The position numbers were made by a program, and so were the translations under genes. From Hirundichthys speculiger (lineage: Eukaryota > Chordata > Actinopteri > Beloniformes > Exocoetidae), in the NCBI GenBank assembly GCA_018398805.1, contig JAGFBZ010000363.1, positions 1,837,986 to 1,901,985 on the forward strand: a DNA stretch of 64,000 nucleotides, given 5' to 3'. Below the pieces are notes generated by a model. It was not told where the DNA came from, did not search any database, and saw only the letters and a list, made by a program, of their open reading frames with translations. Positions 1-24,737 of the stretch are shown one piece after another (position 1 is the first letter of the stretch; each line of letters opens with the position of its first letter).

Positions 1-1122
1 GTAGGAGGTCACGAAACGGCACGTTCACCTCGCCCTCCAGCCCTGATCCTAGACAGACAGTAGACGACTGCAGGAGGGAGCCGAAGTAATTTGCTTTCTA
101 AGGAATGAGGAAGAGAAAGGAGAGAGACGCTGTTATTTTCACTCGCACACATTACAGTTCATGTTAAATCACATCAATCAAAGAAGACAGATGGAACAAG
201 AGGAGGAAAGAACTGTCTCACAGACATAATCATGCATTTCTATAAATGGGGAAATGTCAGCGACTGCGCTAAGTTAAGCATTTAACACTCCATTGAACAT
301 GCCATCTTTAATCAGCTTATAAACTATCTCTCTTACTGCAGCTGGGGAGACACAGAAGGCCACATTTAAAGATAAAAGATTATATTAAAACCTTTATTAA
401 CATCCTAATGGTAACCATGGAGTCTTCACGTATAATTAAAACCTTATTATCAAGAATCTGTTCACTATCTACTATCTAAGCCTGCGTGCATCTATTTCAT
501 ATCAATAAGAAGAAGAAGATAAAGTTCTCACGATGTGAACATTTCAAGACACAATGTGACTATGATTTATGCTTTTACTGTCATCAGTTACAAGAAGCCT
601 TGTCATGTCACATATCAACAAACCTCAAGCCACAGAGCATATCATCCAACTGGGAGAGGCTACTGGAATGTTGTTGTACCTGTGTAATGGCATTAAATGT
701 TTCTGATTCATTTCTACATTTAGTTTGCTACAAAGCCACCTCACTCACCTTCTCTCCGGTCTTGGTCCTCCAGGTGAGACCCAGCTTGTTGGCCAGCACC
801 GCCGCTGTGACGGTGGTCCCGTTGTTGCCCCCCCAGCCCACCAGCATCACGCCCAGCCGGGGCACACGCCGTTCGGTGCGGAAGGTCATCTCAGTGGTGC
901 GGGGGGTCACCTGCACCCCAAACGGCGGTGGAGGATGAGCGGGAGATGGCATACTTACATCCACTTATGTCACAGTAAAGGAAAAAAAATGACTTACCGT
1001 GACTTTATTCCCCTCCTGATGCACTGATGTGGTCTGGTAGGAATACTGAGCCACGATGTGCGTGTCAGTGTACTTCACATTAGGACTGTTAATGTGGATG
1101 TTCACGGACATGGTTGCTGAGT
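1..1122 (-). CDS. isyna1: Inositol-3-phosphate synthase 1, first three coding exons (partial)
   Basis: Encodes the N-terminus of the cytosolic NAD-dependent enzyme that converts glucose-6-phosphate to inositol-3-phosphate, the first step of de novo inositol synthesis. Exons on the minus strand: 1122-998 (ATG at 1111-1109, 38 codons, donor GTAAGT), 910-749 (54 codons, donor GTGAGT) and 97 to the window edge. All junctions are phase 0 with AG/GT borders. Exon 2 carries the glycine-rich NAD-binding loop GWGGNNG in the context [15 protein letters not shown], which is diagnostic for the family. Exon 3 continues with [14 protein letters not shown] and [12 protein letters not shown], matching the conserved segment after that loop. 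The exon with the ATG is preceded by a TTTTCAG acceptor, so a non-coding first exon is expected upstream. The catalytic and C-terminal parts lie beyond the window. No break is seen. Confidence 0.93.
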
Positions 1123-1445
1123 CTGAAAATAAATATTTACTTAGATTTTCTCACTTTAACAATGCTTTATTAATGTTTAAAGCAAGCATTAGTTTGAAAT
1201 TTAACATTTAACAGCGTTCATTTTGAGAGTAAAGCAACATTTCCTTAATGCGCAATGAAAACCTACAGGAAAACGAGTTGAAAAACAAGAAAGCTGTCTT
1301 TCATTAGGTCTCCAAACTAAACAGAGTAACAACAATTAGCACTGTTACAATAGATATCATTCTTCGTCGTTTTATATGCAAAAAACAGAAGTTAATGGAT
1401 TGAATGACTCAAAACTGTTATGAAATGTCACCCGGAAACCCTCAC

Positions 1446-1690
1446 CTTCACTCCCTTCAAGTGACTTTCAACAATTTCGCTTTTCGAAAGTCGGCGTCGT
1501 TTCGGCTCTTCGACAGAAAGAAAGGAAATGTACACAGTTGTCTTCGTTATCTTAAGACGGATTGGGAGGCTACAGCTACTTGGACACGAGTGAAAAAGTC
1601 TTTCCTCGCGCGACGGACTCATCAGCGGCTCGCGGACCAATCAGCGCTCTCCCCGTTGCTCTTATATAACTACAGGAGGATGGAGACAAA
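1446..1690 (-). promoter_or_regulatory. isyna1: Probable isyna1 promoter and non-coding first exon
   Basis: A TATA-like TTATATAAG lies at about 1661-1669 (minus strand). About 220 bases downstream is a good donor, AAG|GTGAGG, with exon end at 1446. That would give a non-coding exon of roughly 190 bases joining the acceptor at 1122. The region is richer in CpG than its surroundings. On the plus strand the same stretch reads CCAAT then TATATAA about 25 bases apart, so the direction is not certain. This is inferred from signals; no transcript was seen. Confidence 0.45.
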
Positions 1691-4600
1691 GAACCCCACG
1701 CGGCGGCGCGCGAGCGAATGACAGAGCTGCTTTCCCGGCTGACATCCTCGGGGAGGGACCGCAACCCAGATAAAATTTTCCGTTCTAGAGGGTTCTGCAT
1801 CAACACTGACCCGTTTCTGGGTTTGGGTTTTTTCCTGCAGAATCAGACTCCACAAAGTCAAGGTTGGAGTAAGATGCTCTGGAGGTTTGCACAAAATAAA
1901 CAATTGCTATTGATTTTTATGAACATACAACATTTAAATATAGTGATGTAAGTGATGTGATTGATTATTTGGAATGAAAGCATATCTTGCAATGCATGCA
2001 ACCATCATGCAGCTAATTCTTCTCCCAAATGCAACCACTTCTGATTGAAGGAAAATGCATGCAAATGATGAATAAAATAAAACAGTGGTTTTTGTTTTAG
2101 AAAAAAAAAAGTAAAGTGCCATTGAGCAAAGGGAATCAAAGCACCATTTACTACGTCATAATCTCCAGAACCTTCTCATAGTTCATAGTTTTATTGAATG
2201 CATTCCTTTATTGTGTTTCACTGCAGGAATTGCAGCAGATTTGAGGTCCTAGAAAGACTTTTACAAGGTTTTTATATCTATAATGTCTGTCAGGGTTGTG
2301 TGTGACAGATGAGGACCCCTGAGCAGACTGAAAGGTGGTTATAAAAAAAAATTATAATTCAAAGAAACAAACACTGATTTAGCCAGAAAAAAAGACAAAA
2401 ACAAACAAACAAAAAAAACAGGAAGGGATGATAAGGGTCTGAAACTGGACAAAGCACACAAAAAAACAACAACAACCAGTATCTACTGATGAAAGTAATA
2501 ACAGATGATAGTGACCAACAAAGACTAAGTGTGACACTTGGAAGAGAACAAAAGTAAAGGTGTTGTAAAAGACAAATAACAATACTAGAAGAGAGAAACA
2601 AGAAACATAGAATAGAGAATATCTCAAAATAAAAACCCACCAAACTAAAACATGAAGTCCAAATGGGTGAAAGAAACAAGCAAGAAAAGCCACAGACCAT
2701 GAAGCTTTCACAGCACAGATGTCTGGGAGATGTTTGTGACACAGCTGTCAACAGTATGAACAGATTTATAACACTGGAATCAGTCTCAAAGTAATGAAGG
2801 ACTCCACAACCAAAGCCTGGCCTTCACAGAGACAGCCAACCACTTAACAGCAGTCAAAATGTGCTAAAAATAGATGTTGATCATCTAAATGCAGACTAAA
2901 TACAATTAAACTCCCAAATGAAGCAAAAAAGGTACATTTATTTTGTTGCTTTTTTCTAGTGAGGCTGCACCTGCAGGAATAAGATGAGGAGCACAGTAAT
3001 CCTGTAAACATGCAGAGTAGCTGCTCTTCTGCATCAAAACCACTGAGCTCAGATGTTTGGTCTCAAACGTCTTCAAGATCCTTTCCAGGATAGGTTTTTG
3101 TTTATGCCCCATGGGAAGGAGGCATCGGCACAGACATAGTATTTGCTGTAAATGTAAATGTGGGAACATTTCAGAATCTACACTGGTAGAACTAGAAGTC
3201 GTGGCTGGGACCTCAGCTGATAATGGATAAGTTGATGCTTTTTGTTGCCTGTATGGATATGTCTCAGGCTGTTTTTTTTTTTTTTATTCTATCTTTATTC
3301 AATAAATTTTAAATGTCAAAAATGTAGGGGGGAAAGACGTTTTCCAGACCAGGCTGGTGGTGACACATTTTGACCATATTTCATGTCTGTACGTCATAAG
3401 TCCTGCTCTTTCAAATGATTTAAAGCAAAAGTTTTCAACCACGGAAAAACGTAACACAGTTTATCTTGATGTCTCTTAATACGCTCGTTTTCTGTAAGTT
3501 TGGGGATCATATTTCACAGCTGACCCGACATGGCTGTGACCAACACCAACCTTACTAGTAAAAGTCAGACTTTTTGTTCCAGTGCTTCAGGCAGGTGTTT
3601 AAATCTTTTTCTCTACAACATCTCCTGGTGCTCAACAGCCTGTGCACGTACTTGTTATGTAATTTATTACATAACTTATAAAGCTGCATGTCAAACATAA
3701 AGCTTTGCAAAATTACTGTTTTTTTTTTAAATCACATGCACTTCAATGATTTTGCTCATATCTGTTTCTACCCATTCATTTGGGGACTTTTAAATTTTTC
3801 TCCATCTACTAAATACAAGGAAATCTGTCCATCATGCAGGGACAGCAGACCATTGGTTTACCTGAAACCAATCACGAAGCACCATAGGCGGAGCAAAAAG
3901 GAAAAAGATGTGAAGAAAAATCTGTTAAAAATCCGTGACGTGTTTGATGTAGGAGCTGCTGCTGCTGCTCTGCAGCAACATCAGGCTGTTTGTCCAGAGG
4001 CTGAGGAGTAAATCGATACACGGAGGAGGGGAGATGTGCGCTGATGAGGGTCAGACTTACAGGCAGGAGAAGAAGAAGCAAGTGAAGTTGGCAGGGAGGA
4101 AAAAGGTTTCCTATCATAGTGTGTTTATGTGCATGTGTACGTGCACACACCCATGCCACAGTGATGATGATGAAGACTGCTCGGTGAATGGTTTCCTCAT
4201 CAGTTTCTACACTTAAAAGCACAGACAGATTGATGATCAGTATTTGAACACTTAAAATATATATGAGTTGAATGTTTAATGGCATGTAAAATTAAATCAT
4301 TTAGAGCAGCTCCATCTATTCAAGCCCAGTTGTTTAGACAGAAGAGCAGCATAGAGAGAAGGATCAGAAGACTGCTTTGTTGTTCTGATCCAGCCATGGT
4401 TCTGGTAGTTTTTTTAAATAGATTTTTTATATAATCTTCAGCCAAAATGAAATGTTAAAAACCCTATGGTGAAGAAGATTTTTAGAGATAGCACCAACAG
4501 AGTACCTAATGAGCGCACCGGTTCACTTTCACTGACCTACAGAGAAGACATACATAAACACATCGAATGTTTTTTTTTTTCTCTGAAAGAGATTGTTCGA

Positions 4601-5491
4601 AAATGTCATTGTCTTATAAAGAAAATTATATTTTTAACCATCAGATGGCAGTGTGTTCATCTTTCAATGTTTCTATTTCCATTAAAAGTGTGCAGTTACA
4701 TGATGTCCATGTTTTGGTGGCATCGCAGTAATATTTACAAGGTGGCCTACAGACTTTTAAGGCCTATCTATTAACTGACGGACATCTGTGGCACTTTATC
4801 CAAAGAACACGTATCTTAAACTGTTTGTGTAATTCACAAAGAGAATCTGATCGACAGGTGAGACTCCATCGTTCCAAATTTCTTATATAATGAAAGACAG
4901 GTTGGTTCTACTGCATCTGAGAGGCTCATAGGTGCTTATGCATTGCCAAAAGGGAAAGACATAAGCAATGGTTGTGCAGACACAACTAGCTGCACACGCA
5001 TCTGAAAAAAGGTTACATTTTCAGACAATATGGAGCTGAAGCCTTTACAGGGAGAAAGATTTTTCCCGGGTGAAAAACATTCAAGACAGTCCCCAGTCTT
5101 CTCAGGAGTCGATGTCCCACCAATTTTAACTCCATGGTTGGACCATGCACTTCTCAGAGAAATAGAAATACAAAAAGAAGAAAAAAAACCCAATGGCTGC
5201 ATCTCAGAACCTACAATGAGGATGTAAAAAAAAATGTCTATGAGAACGCAATCTGAAGAAAACCAGACATGTAGAGTTTGTTTTGAGGGGCTGCGAAGAG
5301 AAAGACTCTTCTGTCTAAAAAGAACACGAAAGCATGGCCGGTTTGCAAAACTGCTTCTGAACGAACCACAAGTAAAGGCTTCTGGAACAATGATGACATA
5401 AGTACAGATGACACCAAAGTGGAGTTGTCAGGCCTTGGGGAAAACACGGTATTTAAGCAGAAACTTCTCATACCCACTGTCAAGCATACCA

Positions 5492-5516
5492 ATGGGTGTG
5501 TGTGTGTGTGTGTGTG
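5492..5516. repeat. (TG)n microsatellite
   Basis: About ten uninterrupted TG units. Confidence 0.9.
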
Positions 5517-6327
5517 ATGATTTATAGCTGTTTTACAACCACAGGTTGTAAACATCTTGCAGTCAGGAAGTAGACAATGAAGTCCTCTGTATACCAGAGT
5601 GTTATTGGAGGAAATGTCTGACAAGTCTGACAGTTAAAGCTTGGTCAAACCTAGTTCAAGCAAGAGAACTTGAGCAAATTTGCAGTGGAACGGCTGAAAA
5701 ATAAAAGATTCTGATTTTAGAGCAGCCTAATCACTGAGATACTGCTGACGGCCACCAGGGGGCTTTGAAATTTCCCCTCCGCTGACAAAGATACCATCCA
5801 GCTTTAAGTAAACAATTATTTTCATAGAATAGAACATCTTTATATTTGCCACACAGTCCTGACCAGTAATGAATTTGGTAGTTTGAGGAAAGAACGATCC
5901 GTAGCACCTGCCTGAGAGCAACAGTTTACTGGATCCTGCACAAGAGTGTCAGCAGTCTCCTACAGTGGTTTTACCTCTCACTGGGTGCAAAGCTTGAACA
6001 AGGGCCTTAAACGAGCAAAACTGAGCTGCCATTTGTTTTTTAAATGCTGCATTCATCACTCCCAGGAGGGCCTCTCTGTAAACAGCCAGCTTACTGGACT
6101 GTAATGCTGGATGTCAGGATGCTTTCTGTGGTGGCGAGGTAGAAGGCCACCAGCAGCTTTTCACTCTTTTTATTTTTCCCAGGCATTCTCAGACACTGTT
6201 AGGCCTTTCCGATGGCAGCCATGGTGTCGGCATACAAGAAATGTGGACTCCTAGGAATCGACCCCTTCCACACAGTTTCAGTACGTGAATAGTAGGAGGG
6301 GTGTGTTTCCTGAAGTAATGAAATTAG

Positions 6328-6332
<5 letters not shown>

Positions 6333-6363
<31 letters not shown>
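6333..6363. repeat. Poly-T run of 31
   Basis: An uninterrupted run of 31 T, read as poly-K or poly-F in spurious frames. It could be the tail of a minus-strand retroposon, but I recognise no body next to it. Confidence 0.85.
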
Positions 6364-6364
<1 letters not shown>

Positions 6365-7024
6365 GTGGAATTCATCACTAGGTTGTTTCCAGAACACCAC
6401 TCTGTCACTTTTATTGCCTCATTTCCATGGGCTCACTTTCCTCCTCTGGAAAAAAAAGCTCAAACACAGTTGCCTCATCTATAAATTTCATGGTTGAGGA
6501 GTTAGTCTGCAGTCACAAGTGTTCAGTGAGTACCTGCGCTCAGCACACAGCCTTTTGGGAACCTTGTGTTAAGCGTGAGGTTTAAGGAGAGATGAGGACC
6601 AAGCCTAACAGCTTGTAAGCAGTTTATAAGAATGTTCTTAATCCAGGTACAGGGGGGAAGAAAGTAGGGAGGCCAGGATGAGACAGATAAGACAGCTGAG
6701 GTGATTCTGCTGAATGCAAAATGAAGAGTAAAGGTTTTCTGTACTCGTGTGTAATGCCTTCTTAATGAATTAGTTAAAAATTGACTGGCCATAGAATGTG
6801 TTTATTACTCTTTCAATGTATGAAAAATATTGTGTAAAAAAAAAAAAAAAAATCAGCTAAACATGCCTCCTAAAATCTTCCACCACTCTGGATGTTATAT
6901 GGAAAAATAAAATTCAGTTAGATTAAATAAAATGAATTAAATCCTCAAAGCTGAATATAAAAATATGCAAGGAAAATAAATTAAGAAGAAAAAGAGAGAA
7001 AAAAATCAGAGCTGTTGTTCGTGA

Positions 7025-7049
7025 AATCTATCTATCTATCTATCTATCG
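7025..7049. repeat. (ATCT)n microsatellite
   Basis: About six tandem ATCT units just upstream of the pdcd10 promoter region. Confidence 0.9.
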
Positions 7050-7059
7050 CTGCAACACT

Positions 7060-7253
7060 AAACAATGTGAGTGACGTGACGTACACGTTTCAGCTTTCCA
7101 CTCCCCGGTTGGATGACGTATGCTCACGTACAACGGTCCGGAAGATGTCGCTCGGGCCAGTCCGAAAAAACTTCCGCCTTAAGTTGTAAAGAAAACACAG
7201 GAGCTAAAAAGGATCGACGGCATAACCAGACCTATTGAGAAGTCAGACCAAAG
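7060..7253 (+). promoter_or_regulatory. pdcd10: Probable pdcd10 promoter and non-coding first exon
   Basis: A locally CpG-containing stretch with GTGACGTGACGTACACG (CRE/ATF-like TGACGT at about 7075-7082) is followed by a candidate exon ending AAAG|GTATAT at 7253/7254. The first coding exon of pdcd10 starts at an acceptor at 8936 with about 115 bases of 5'UTR, so an upstream non-coding exon is required and this is the best candidate. There is no TATA box, as expected for a housekeeping gene. The transcription start was not determined. Confidence 0.45.
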
Positions 7254-8936
7254 GTATATACAAGTACACACTTGACACACATTCACAAACTCACGCACCT
7301 GCCCTCGAGCTTTCTGCGGACGTGTTTTCGGCGGTCTGTAAACACATCTGTAATTTACTGGAGCTAGCACTGAGCTACGTTGTTCACTGTTAGCACTTCG
7401 CTCTCATCGAAACACTCGACCACAGGCCTCAGCTCAGTTTTAAGTCTTCAAACCGAGTGAAATATGTCACTTTATTTAGCTAGTCGTCGCGCCGTCAATA
7501 GGTTGTTGATAATCTGTCGTCTTTTATTAATTAAACCCCCGTTTAATGTCACATCGGCTGCTTCGTTAGCCTTTCTTGTTAGCCCAAGCAGCATCACCTG
7601 GGGCTGTCCTGTGTCTAGTTAGCCAGTTTACTGGTCAGTTTGTCCTCCCAGTGAGTCAGCCAGTGCGCCAGACACCTCAGTCAAGAAATGCGGACATTTA
7701 TCTGGTCTGTCGTCGAAAATATTCCCCAGCAGGTCAGGCGTGGCGCAGATACTCGATAAGGCCAGCCGAACACCCAAAATTCTTATCATTTACATTTCCC
7801 TGAGACCTGAGCTGCCCTCCCAGTGTTTATTTTGCCCCTTTTTCTTCAGTTTTCAGTATCTAAAAACAAAAATAAAGATTAAAAAAAGTGAAATCCGTTC
7901 TGGTTGACATTGGACATTTAAGTGCGACTGTCAACAGGAAGGTAATATCTAATCGTGCCACTCCCCTCCTCTAACAACTTATCTCTTTATTTCTCACTGG
8001 AGAAGGATATCTTATTTGTACAGTGTTAGTGGGTGACCGCTTGTATGTCAGGCGACATTGGTGTCTGAAAATTACATTTTTGTGGTCATATAGATGGATT
8101 AATACACTAGTTTAAATAGTTATGGGCTGTCTTGATATTGTACTTGTCAATCACTGTTGTTTAAAGAACTCTGATGATTAATTATTTTTGTTCATTTTAT
8201 GCCACTATTATTGTATGGAATTAGAATTAGTAATAGTTTAGTAATAGATATAGACCTTATGGAGAGCCATTCTTGTCATTGATTCTAGCCAACAAAGAAA
8301 AAAAATATTTGCCTTTTTGAGATCTGAAAACAAAACGTACACATGACAACTGTGACAAAAGTAACTTCGCTTTGGACGTCATTCCAAACTCACTGATTAA
8401 AGTTGGGTGATGGATCACTAGATTCATTTATTTTCCTTATTGACTTTCTCCTGTTCAGGGTCACGTGAGGACTTGAGCAGTCATCTATGAAAGGTACGGT
8501 ATACCCTAGAGAGGCCACTAGCAAATCATCCTCTCCTGTTCCATCTGGTTTAAAACCATTATGTTTAAGTAGTGACTGTGGCTTTACAATTAAAGCCACC
8601 ACAGCAAAGTGCATTGAGATGAGTAGTAGCTGAAGCTAACTGTCCGTTCAGGTCCACATCTCAACCTAAAGTAAGTCTCGCCTCAGATGAAAGTACTCAT
8701 ATACCATATATACCAGATTGAACCTGTGACTGGAATTCATGTGGGACATTTTCATGCAAAGCTGAGTAGCTAATATGCAGTCCACTTTATTAAATCAGAA
8801 TCCAGTCAGTGCATCCCCTCTGAAACAGCCACATTAAACATGTTTGATCCAAATAAACTGTGCTTCCGATGCACCCGGTATCTATAAAGATAAGCTGACG
8901 CTAACATTATCAATGTGTGTTTGTTTTTGTCTCTAG

Positions 8937-20750
<11,814 letters not shown>

Positions 20751-20759
20751 ATGATTTTT

Positions 20760-23700
20760 GTTTTTTTTGGATGTGTCTGAGTGTAATATGTGTGTGGGCT
20801 CTTCTTTTTCTGGAGAATGAAGTGGAAACGGTGAAGTCACTCATTTGTCTAAAAAAACTGAACATATAACCATATATGGCCTGTAGTTTTATTATAAAAA
20901 GAGATACTTGAATCTGTTGTAATGTTCACTCTTTCAAAAATGCCACATAGTTTACCCACAAGGCAACTTGTTTTTTGCTTGTAGCCTGGAGCCTCAGTGT
21001 AGGAACAAGTGTGTAACAGAGCAGTGTACTTCCTCTCCTCCAGACTTTTAAAACTTTATTTTGACATCATTTTGCCTTATGTAAAGCTTTAGTAACACAG
21101 AGATAAACAGTTCAAAGCAGAAATTTACATACACTGTATAAAAAGACAACTTTTTTTTTTTTCTCCTTCTTTCTCACAGTCTGACATTAAGTTAAATGTT
21201 CCTGTGTCAGGGCAGTTAGGATTACCAAATAATAATAAGAGAGAGATTCAAACCAGGAACCTTCCTGGACTTTTAATGATCTCTACAGTTGTTGGTTGAT
21301 ATGTGCTGCACTTCATCTCCAGTTCCTCTTCTCCTTTTTGGTACACTGGTATCATTGTGGGAATGTTGTTTAGTCCACTGGGGCTGTGGGACAGGACCAG
21401 TAATACAGCGGGTGGTTCAAAGGTTCTTTTTTCCTGCTGTGTGGTAGTTGAGCTTGATATGTTTTGTAAATTTACCAGGTTGTCTTGAACACAGCAATAT
21501 TTACATTTTCTGAAAATAGATATATCACTACTGCGTGGAAAAATACCTTCAAAGTTTTTTTTTTTCAGGCTCTAGTGGCCTACATTTACACTGGAGAGAG
21601 AACGTAGAAAACACAGCAAAGGGCTGCAGGCTGGGAGTCGACGCTGTGATGGCTGCGGGGGGGTCTGCAGCCACCGTACATGGACCCCCTGCTTGAACCA
21701 CTGGGCTACACAGCAGCCCCAGAAGAAAAAAAAAAAAAACATGCGTGAAAGTCAATGTCGCATTTGTAAAGTATGTAGGATGAGATATTTCCTATGAGAT
21801 TAATAATTCTGATTAACATGTCAAAGTGAAGCAAATAAACTTCTTTTAGCCTCAGGGGTTGTGTTTTGATTTGGCCTCGGTTTTATGTCAGAGGGCCTTC
21901 CTGAAACAACCCTCCCAGTTTATCCTGACCGGCATGATGACAACACACACTTGTAACACCTTAACACAGCTGGGGTTTTGCAATGGAGGCAATGTGGAGT
22001 TCAATGTCCTCCCCAAGGACATTTAATAAGAGGTAAAGGATGAAATATTAGATTTTTATAATTTAATCATGAACCAAATCAACACTTATGCAGTTTAATT
22101 TGCTGATATAGCATGGTTTTATGCATCACTTATTTAAACTGTACAGCAAATAAGGTATAAACCCAAAGTCCTTGGAGAGTTTTCTCACCACCACATTTAT
22201 CACTATAAGAACTCAAATTACAAGCCTGATGCATTGGATGCATTACCAGCACTGAATCACAGAAGACGACAGTATTTATTTTCTGCATATTTATTGGACA
22301 GATTTTCTTCTTCCAGGGATAATGTTGATAAGATTCAACCTGACAAAGAATATCATTAACATATAATAAGGAAAGGTAAAGATTAATGAGTTTACACAGA
22401 AAAAACGATTTTTTCAGCAGGTCAAGATGTTTATCCAGGAAACAGAGATAGTCTAAGCAAGAAACAAAGAAGTTAAACCTCTTCTTTTGGCCATTTAGTG
22501 CCTTAGAGCATCTCAAGTATCTGGTGAAAGTTTCTTGTAACCTTCCAGGTTATCTGGAACCACAAAGGTCTCTTCAACAGGTCATACAGACTGTGGATTA
22601 TTTTATGTCCTTTAATTCCAGCCAGAATAAGTCTTTGAGCTATAAAGCTATCCATTAACCATGATAGCGATGTTGACGCTTATTGAACAAGTATTATAAT
22701 TAACTCGAGCTTCTAGCTCATAAGTCTGATCTTTAGTCTCCAAATTCAACGCTGTGAGTGAAATGATTATCTGCAGCAACTCACAACTACGTCCTTAAAG
22801 TGTTTGGCTACAGATTTATGATAACATGTAGTATAACAGATTAATGCATCACCATCAATCATTTTAAAAAGCTATTAATTGTCCTTATCACGCTGTAGTT
22901 TTACAGAATAAGGGCCTCCCCAACAGAATCTTGTATCGGCCCCTATATTCATTATCTGTTAACGTCACTGCACAGAGTTCAAACCTCTGTCGCGTTCATA
23001 ATTACATGCAAATGTTAACGTGCAAATGTTAAAGTGCAGTGGCGCTGACGGCTGGTGAACTCCAAAAAGTATCTTATTCATCTCTGACTGACAGCAGACA
23101 ATCGGCTATGTTTTATATCTCAGATCAGCATTCTTTACACCAACATGTGACGCATATTTCATTTGATATCAAAATTAATTGATCTCCAAGCCTAAACACA
23201 TTATAGAAACACATTTCATACATTATCCAGTTTTTGGAAAGCCACAGCATATTCATCAAAGTGTTTGAAAACATTTTGTTTGGGATTTACAGAATGACAG
23301 TGACACACTATTTGCATCAACTGAAGAGCATCAGGTTGCAGTTTTGATGCTGAGATATTCAAATTTTATCAGATAAACACTGGGTGCTTTAAAGGGACTC
23401 ACAAAACACATTTTTTTATCTTTGCATATTGCATGCAGCCTCTGTTTCACTCAGAGCAGACTGACTCTTAAACTGGAGTATTAAATGACGCTTTTGTGAC
23501 AAAAGGTACAAAAGAGTATTTGTTCTTTCTCACACTGCTTTACACACAATATTCCTACAGTTGCGCCATCAATCTTTTATTTTTTGAATTTTATTTTTTT
23601 CTTATTTGTACTGTATTGATATACAACACATTCTGTCAGTACACAAACAATTTCCCAAGAATTTCCTTTCTTTTTTTTTCAAAGAGTATTCTGCATTCAG

Positions 23701-24437
23701 TGTCACTGTAACCACTGGAAGAGAAACACCCTTTTAAAAGAGTGTTTTTTCTACTTAAAACATATGTTTGATAACATTTTGTATTATACCCTTTTCTTTT
23801 TTTGTGTGTATGCAATTTAATATTGTAGTAGACTTTTTTGTGGGAATGAGAAGGGTGAATGTGTCCTTCACTCTCTGACAGTAAATTCTAACATCTTTAT
23901 TAACATCTTAAACCTGATTTTGTCAGAAAAGACAAAAAAAAAAAAAAAAAAACACCAGCAGTGAAACATTGAGACAAGACAGTTAAGGAGACATGACAGT
24001 GAGGGTGTGGTGTGTGCCGGGTTGTGAAGTGTGAGGGGTGTTGTGTAGTGGATTGTGTTGTGATACAGGACAAAAATAAAAAGATATAATCCCCCAGTTT
24101 TGGTTCAGTCTCTGACTAGCAGAGTCTGTTACCGGGACCAGCTCTCCATCTCTTCGGGTAAGAAGTTGCGGTCTAGGGGGGTTCACCTCGCTAAGATTTC
24201 CTCAACTTATTTAAGCTGGTATCGAGGGGATTCGCCTAGCTCTCACTGCATACAACTTCCAGCCGTATACCCCGCTTCCCCCAATAACTGACCTAAGAGG
24301 AATAGCCAATTGGCTCAAAGTCCAGCTATCGGTCACGTCTGTTAATCTGCAGCTCCCCTCTTAAGATCTGGGCTCTTGTTACCGGCTAAGATAAATTTAG
24401 TGGCTTGGACAGCAAGCCCCAAGGATATTTGACAATA
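20760..24437. other. Intergenic, no gene recognised
   Basis: AT-rich, with short homopolymers (for example A18 near 23935). No exon or conserved protein was found apart from one SINE at 21.56-21.73 kb. The last 450 bases (from about 23.98 kb) belong to an unrecognised sequence that continues after the BEL element at 33.61 kb: the BEL insertion split it. Confidence 0.55.
21557..21726 (-). mobile_element. tRNA-derived SINE with A-tail
   Basis: On the minus strand: GTAGCCCAGTGGTT (A box), then GCGTCGACTCCCAGCC (degenerate B box), a unique body, and a terminal A-run (T-run at 21557-21566 on the plus strand). The order promoter-body-poly(A) is that of a SINE. There are no cloverleaf pairs, so it is not a tRNA gene. 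Confidence 0.55.
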
Positions 24438-24442
24438 TTATG

Positions 24443-24733
24443 TGTAAGCGCCATTTATTATTATTTCTGATTATATTGAAGTGCAGTGAGTTAATAAGTT
24501 TAACACTGTGAATTTGAGCCAATGATTTTGTGGCTTGTTGTCATGTGACTTCCGAAAAAGACAGGAAGTGTGTTATGTAAAAAGAATGAGAATAAATGAG
24601 GAATGGCGGAGCGACACAGTCGTTTTACCGTCTGTGGCGGCACCCAGCCAGCTCAACGAGTAAACGGTCTCCAGCCATTTCTTTCCAGAGAGGTTGAATA
24701 TAAGACAAAAGAAATCGTAAGACAGCCCCTATA
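24443..24733 (+). repeat. BEL 5' LTR
   Basis: Begins TGTAAGCGCCATTTATT. Contains AATAAA (GAGAATAAATGAGG), a plausible R-region polyadenylation signal. Nearly identical to the 3' copy. Confidence 0.92.
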
Positions 24734-24737
24734 TTAA

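Larger units (their letters stand above)
1700..7079. other. Intergenic, AT-rich, no gene recognised
   Basis: I see no conserved protein and no convincing exon. The longest frames (for example at 2359-2751, antisense to an A-rich run, and at 3688-4011) have low-complexity or non-protein-like composition. A stretch at about 2290-2860, starting GTCAGGGTTGTGTGTGACAG, resembles the dispersed repeat at 39480-39830, which has a related opening. Simple repeats are listed separately. Confidence 0.6.

Noticed and set aside
2359..2751. Minus-strand frames of 110-130 aa rich in Phe/Leu/Cys
   Set aside because: Antisense of an A-rich non-coding tract; hydrophobic composition follows from base composition, with no domain or splice context.
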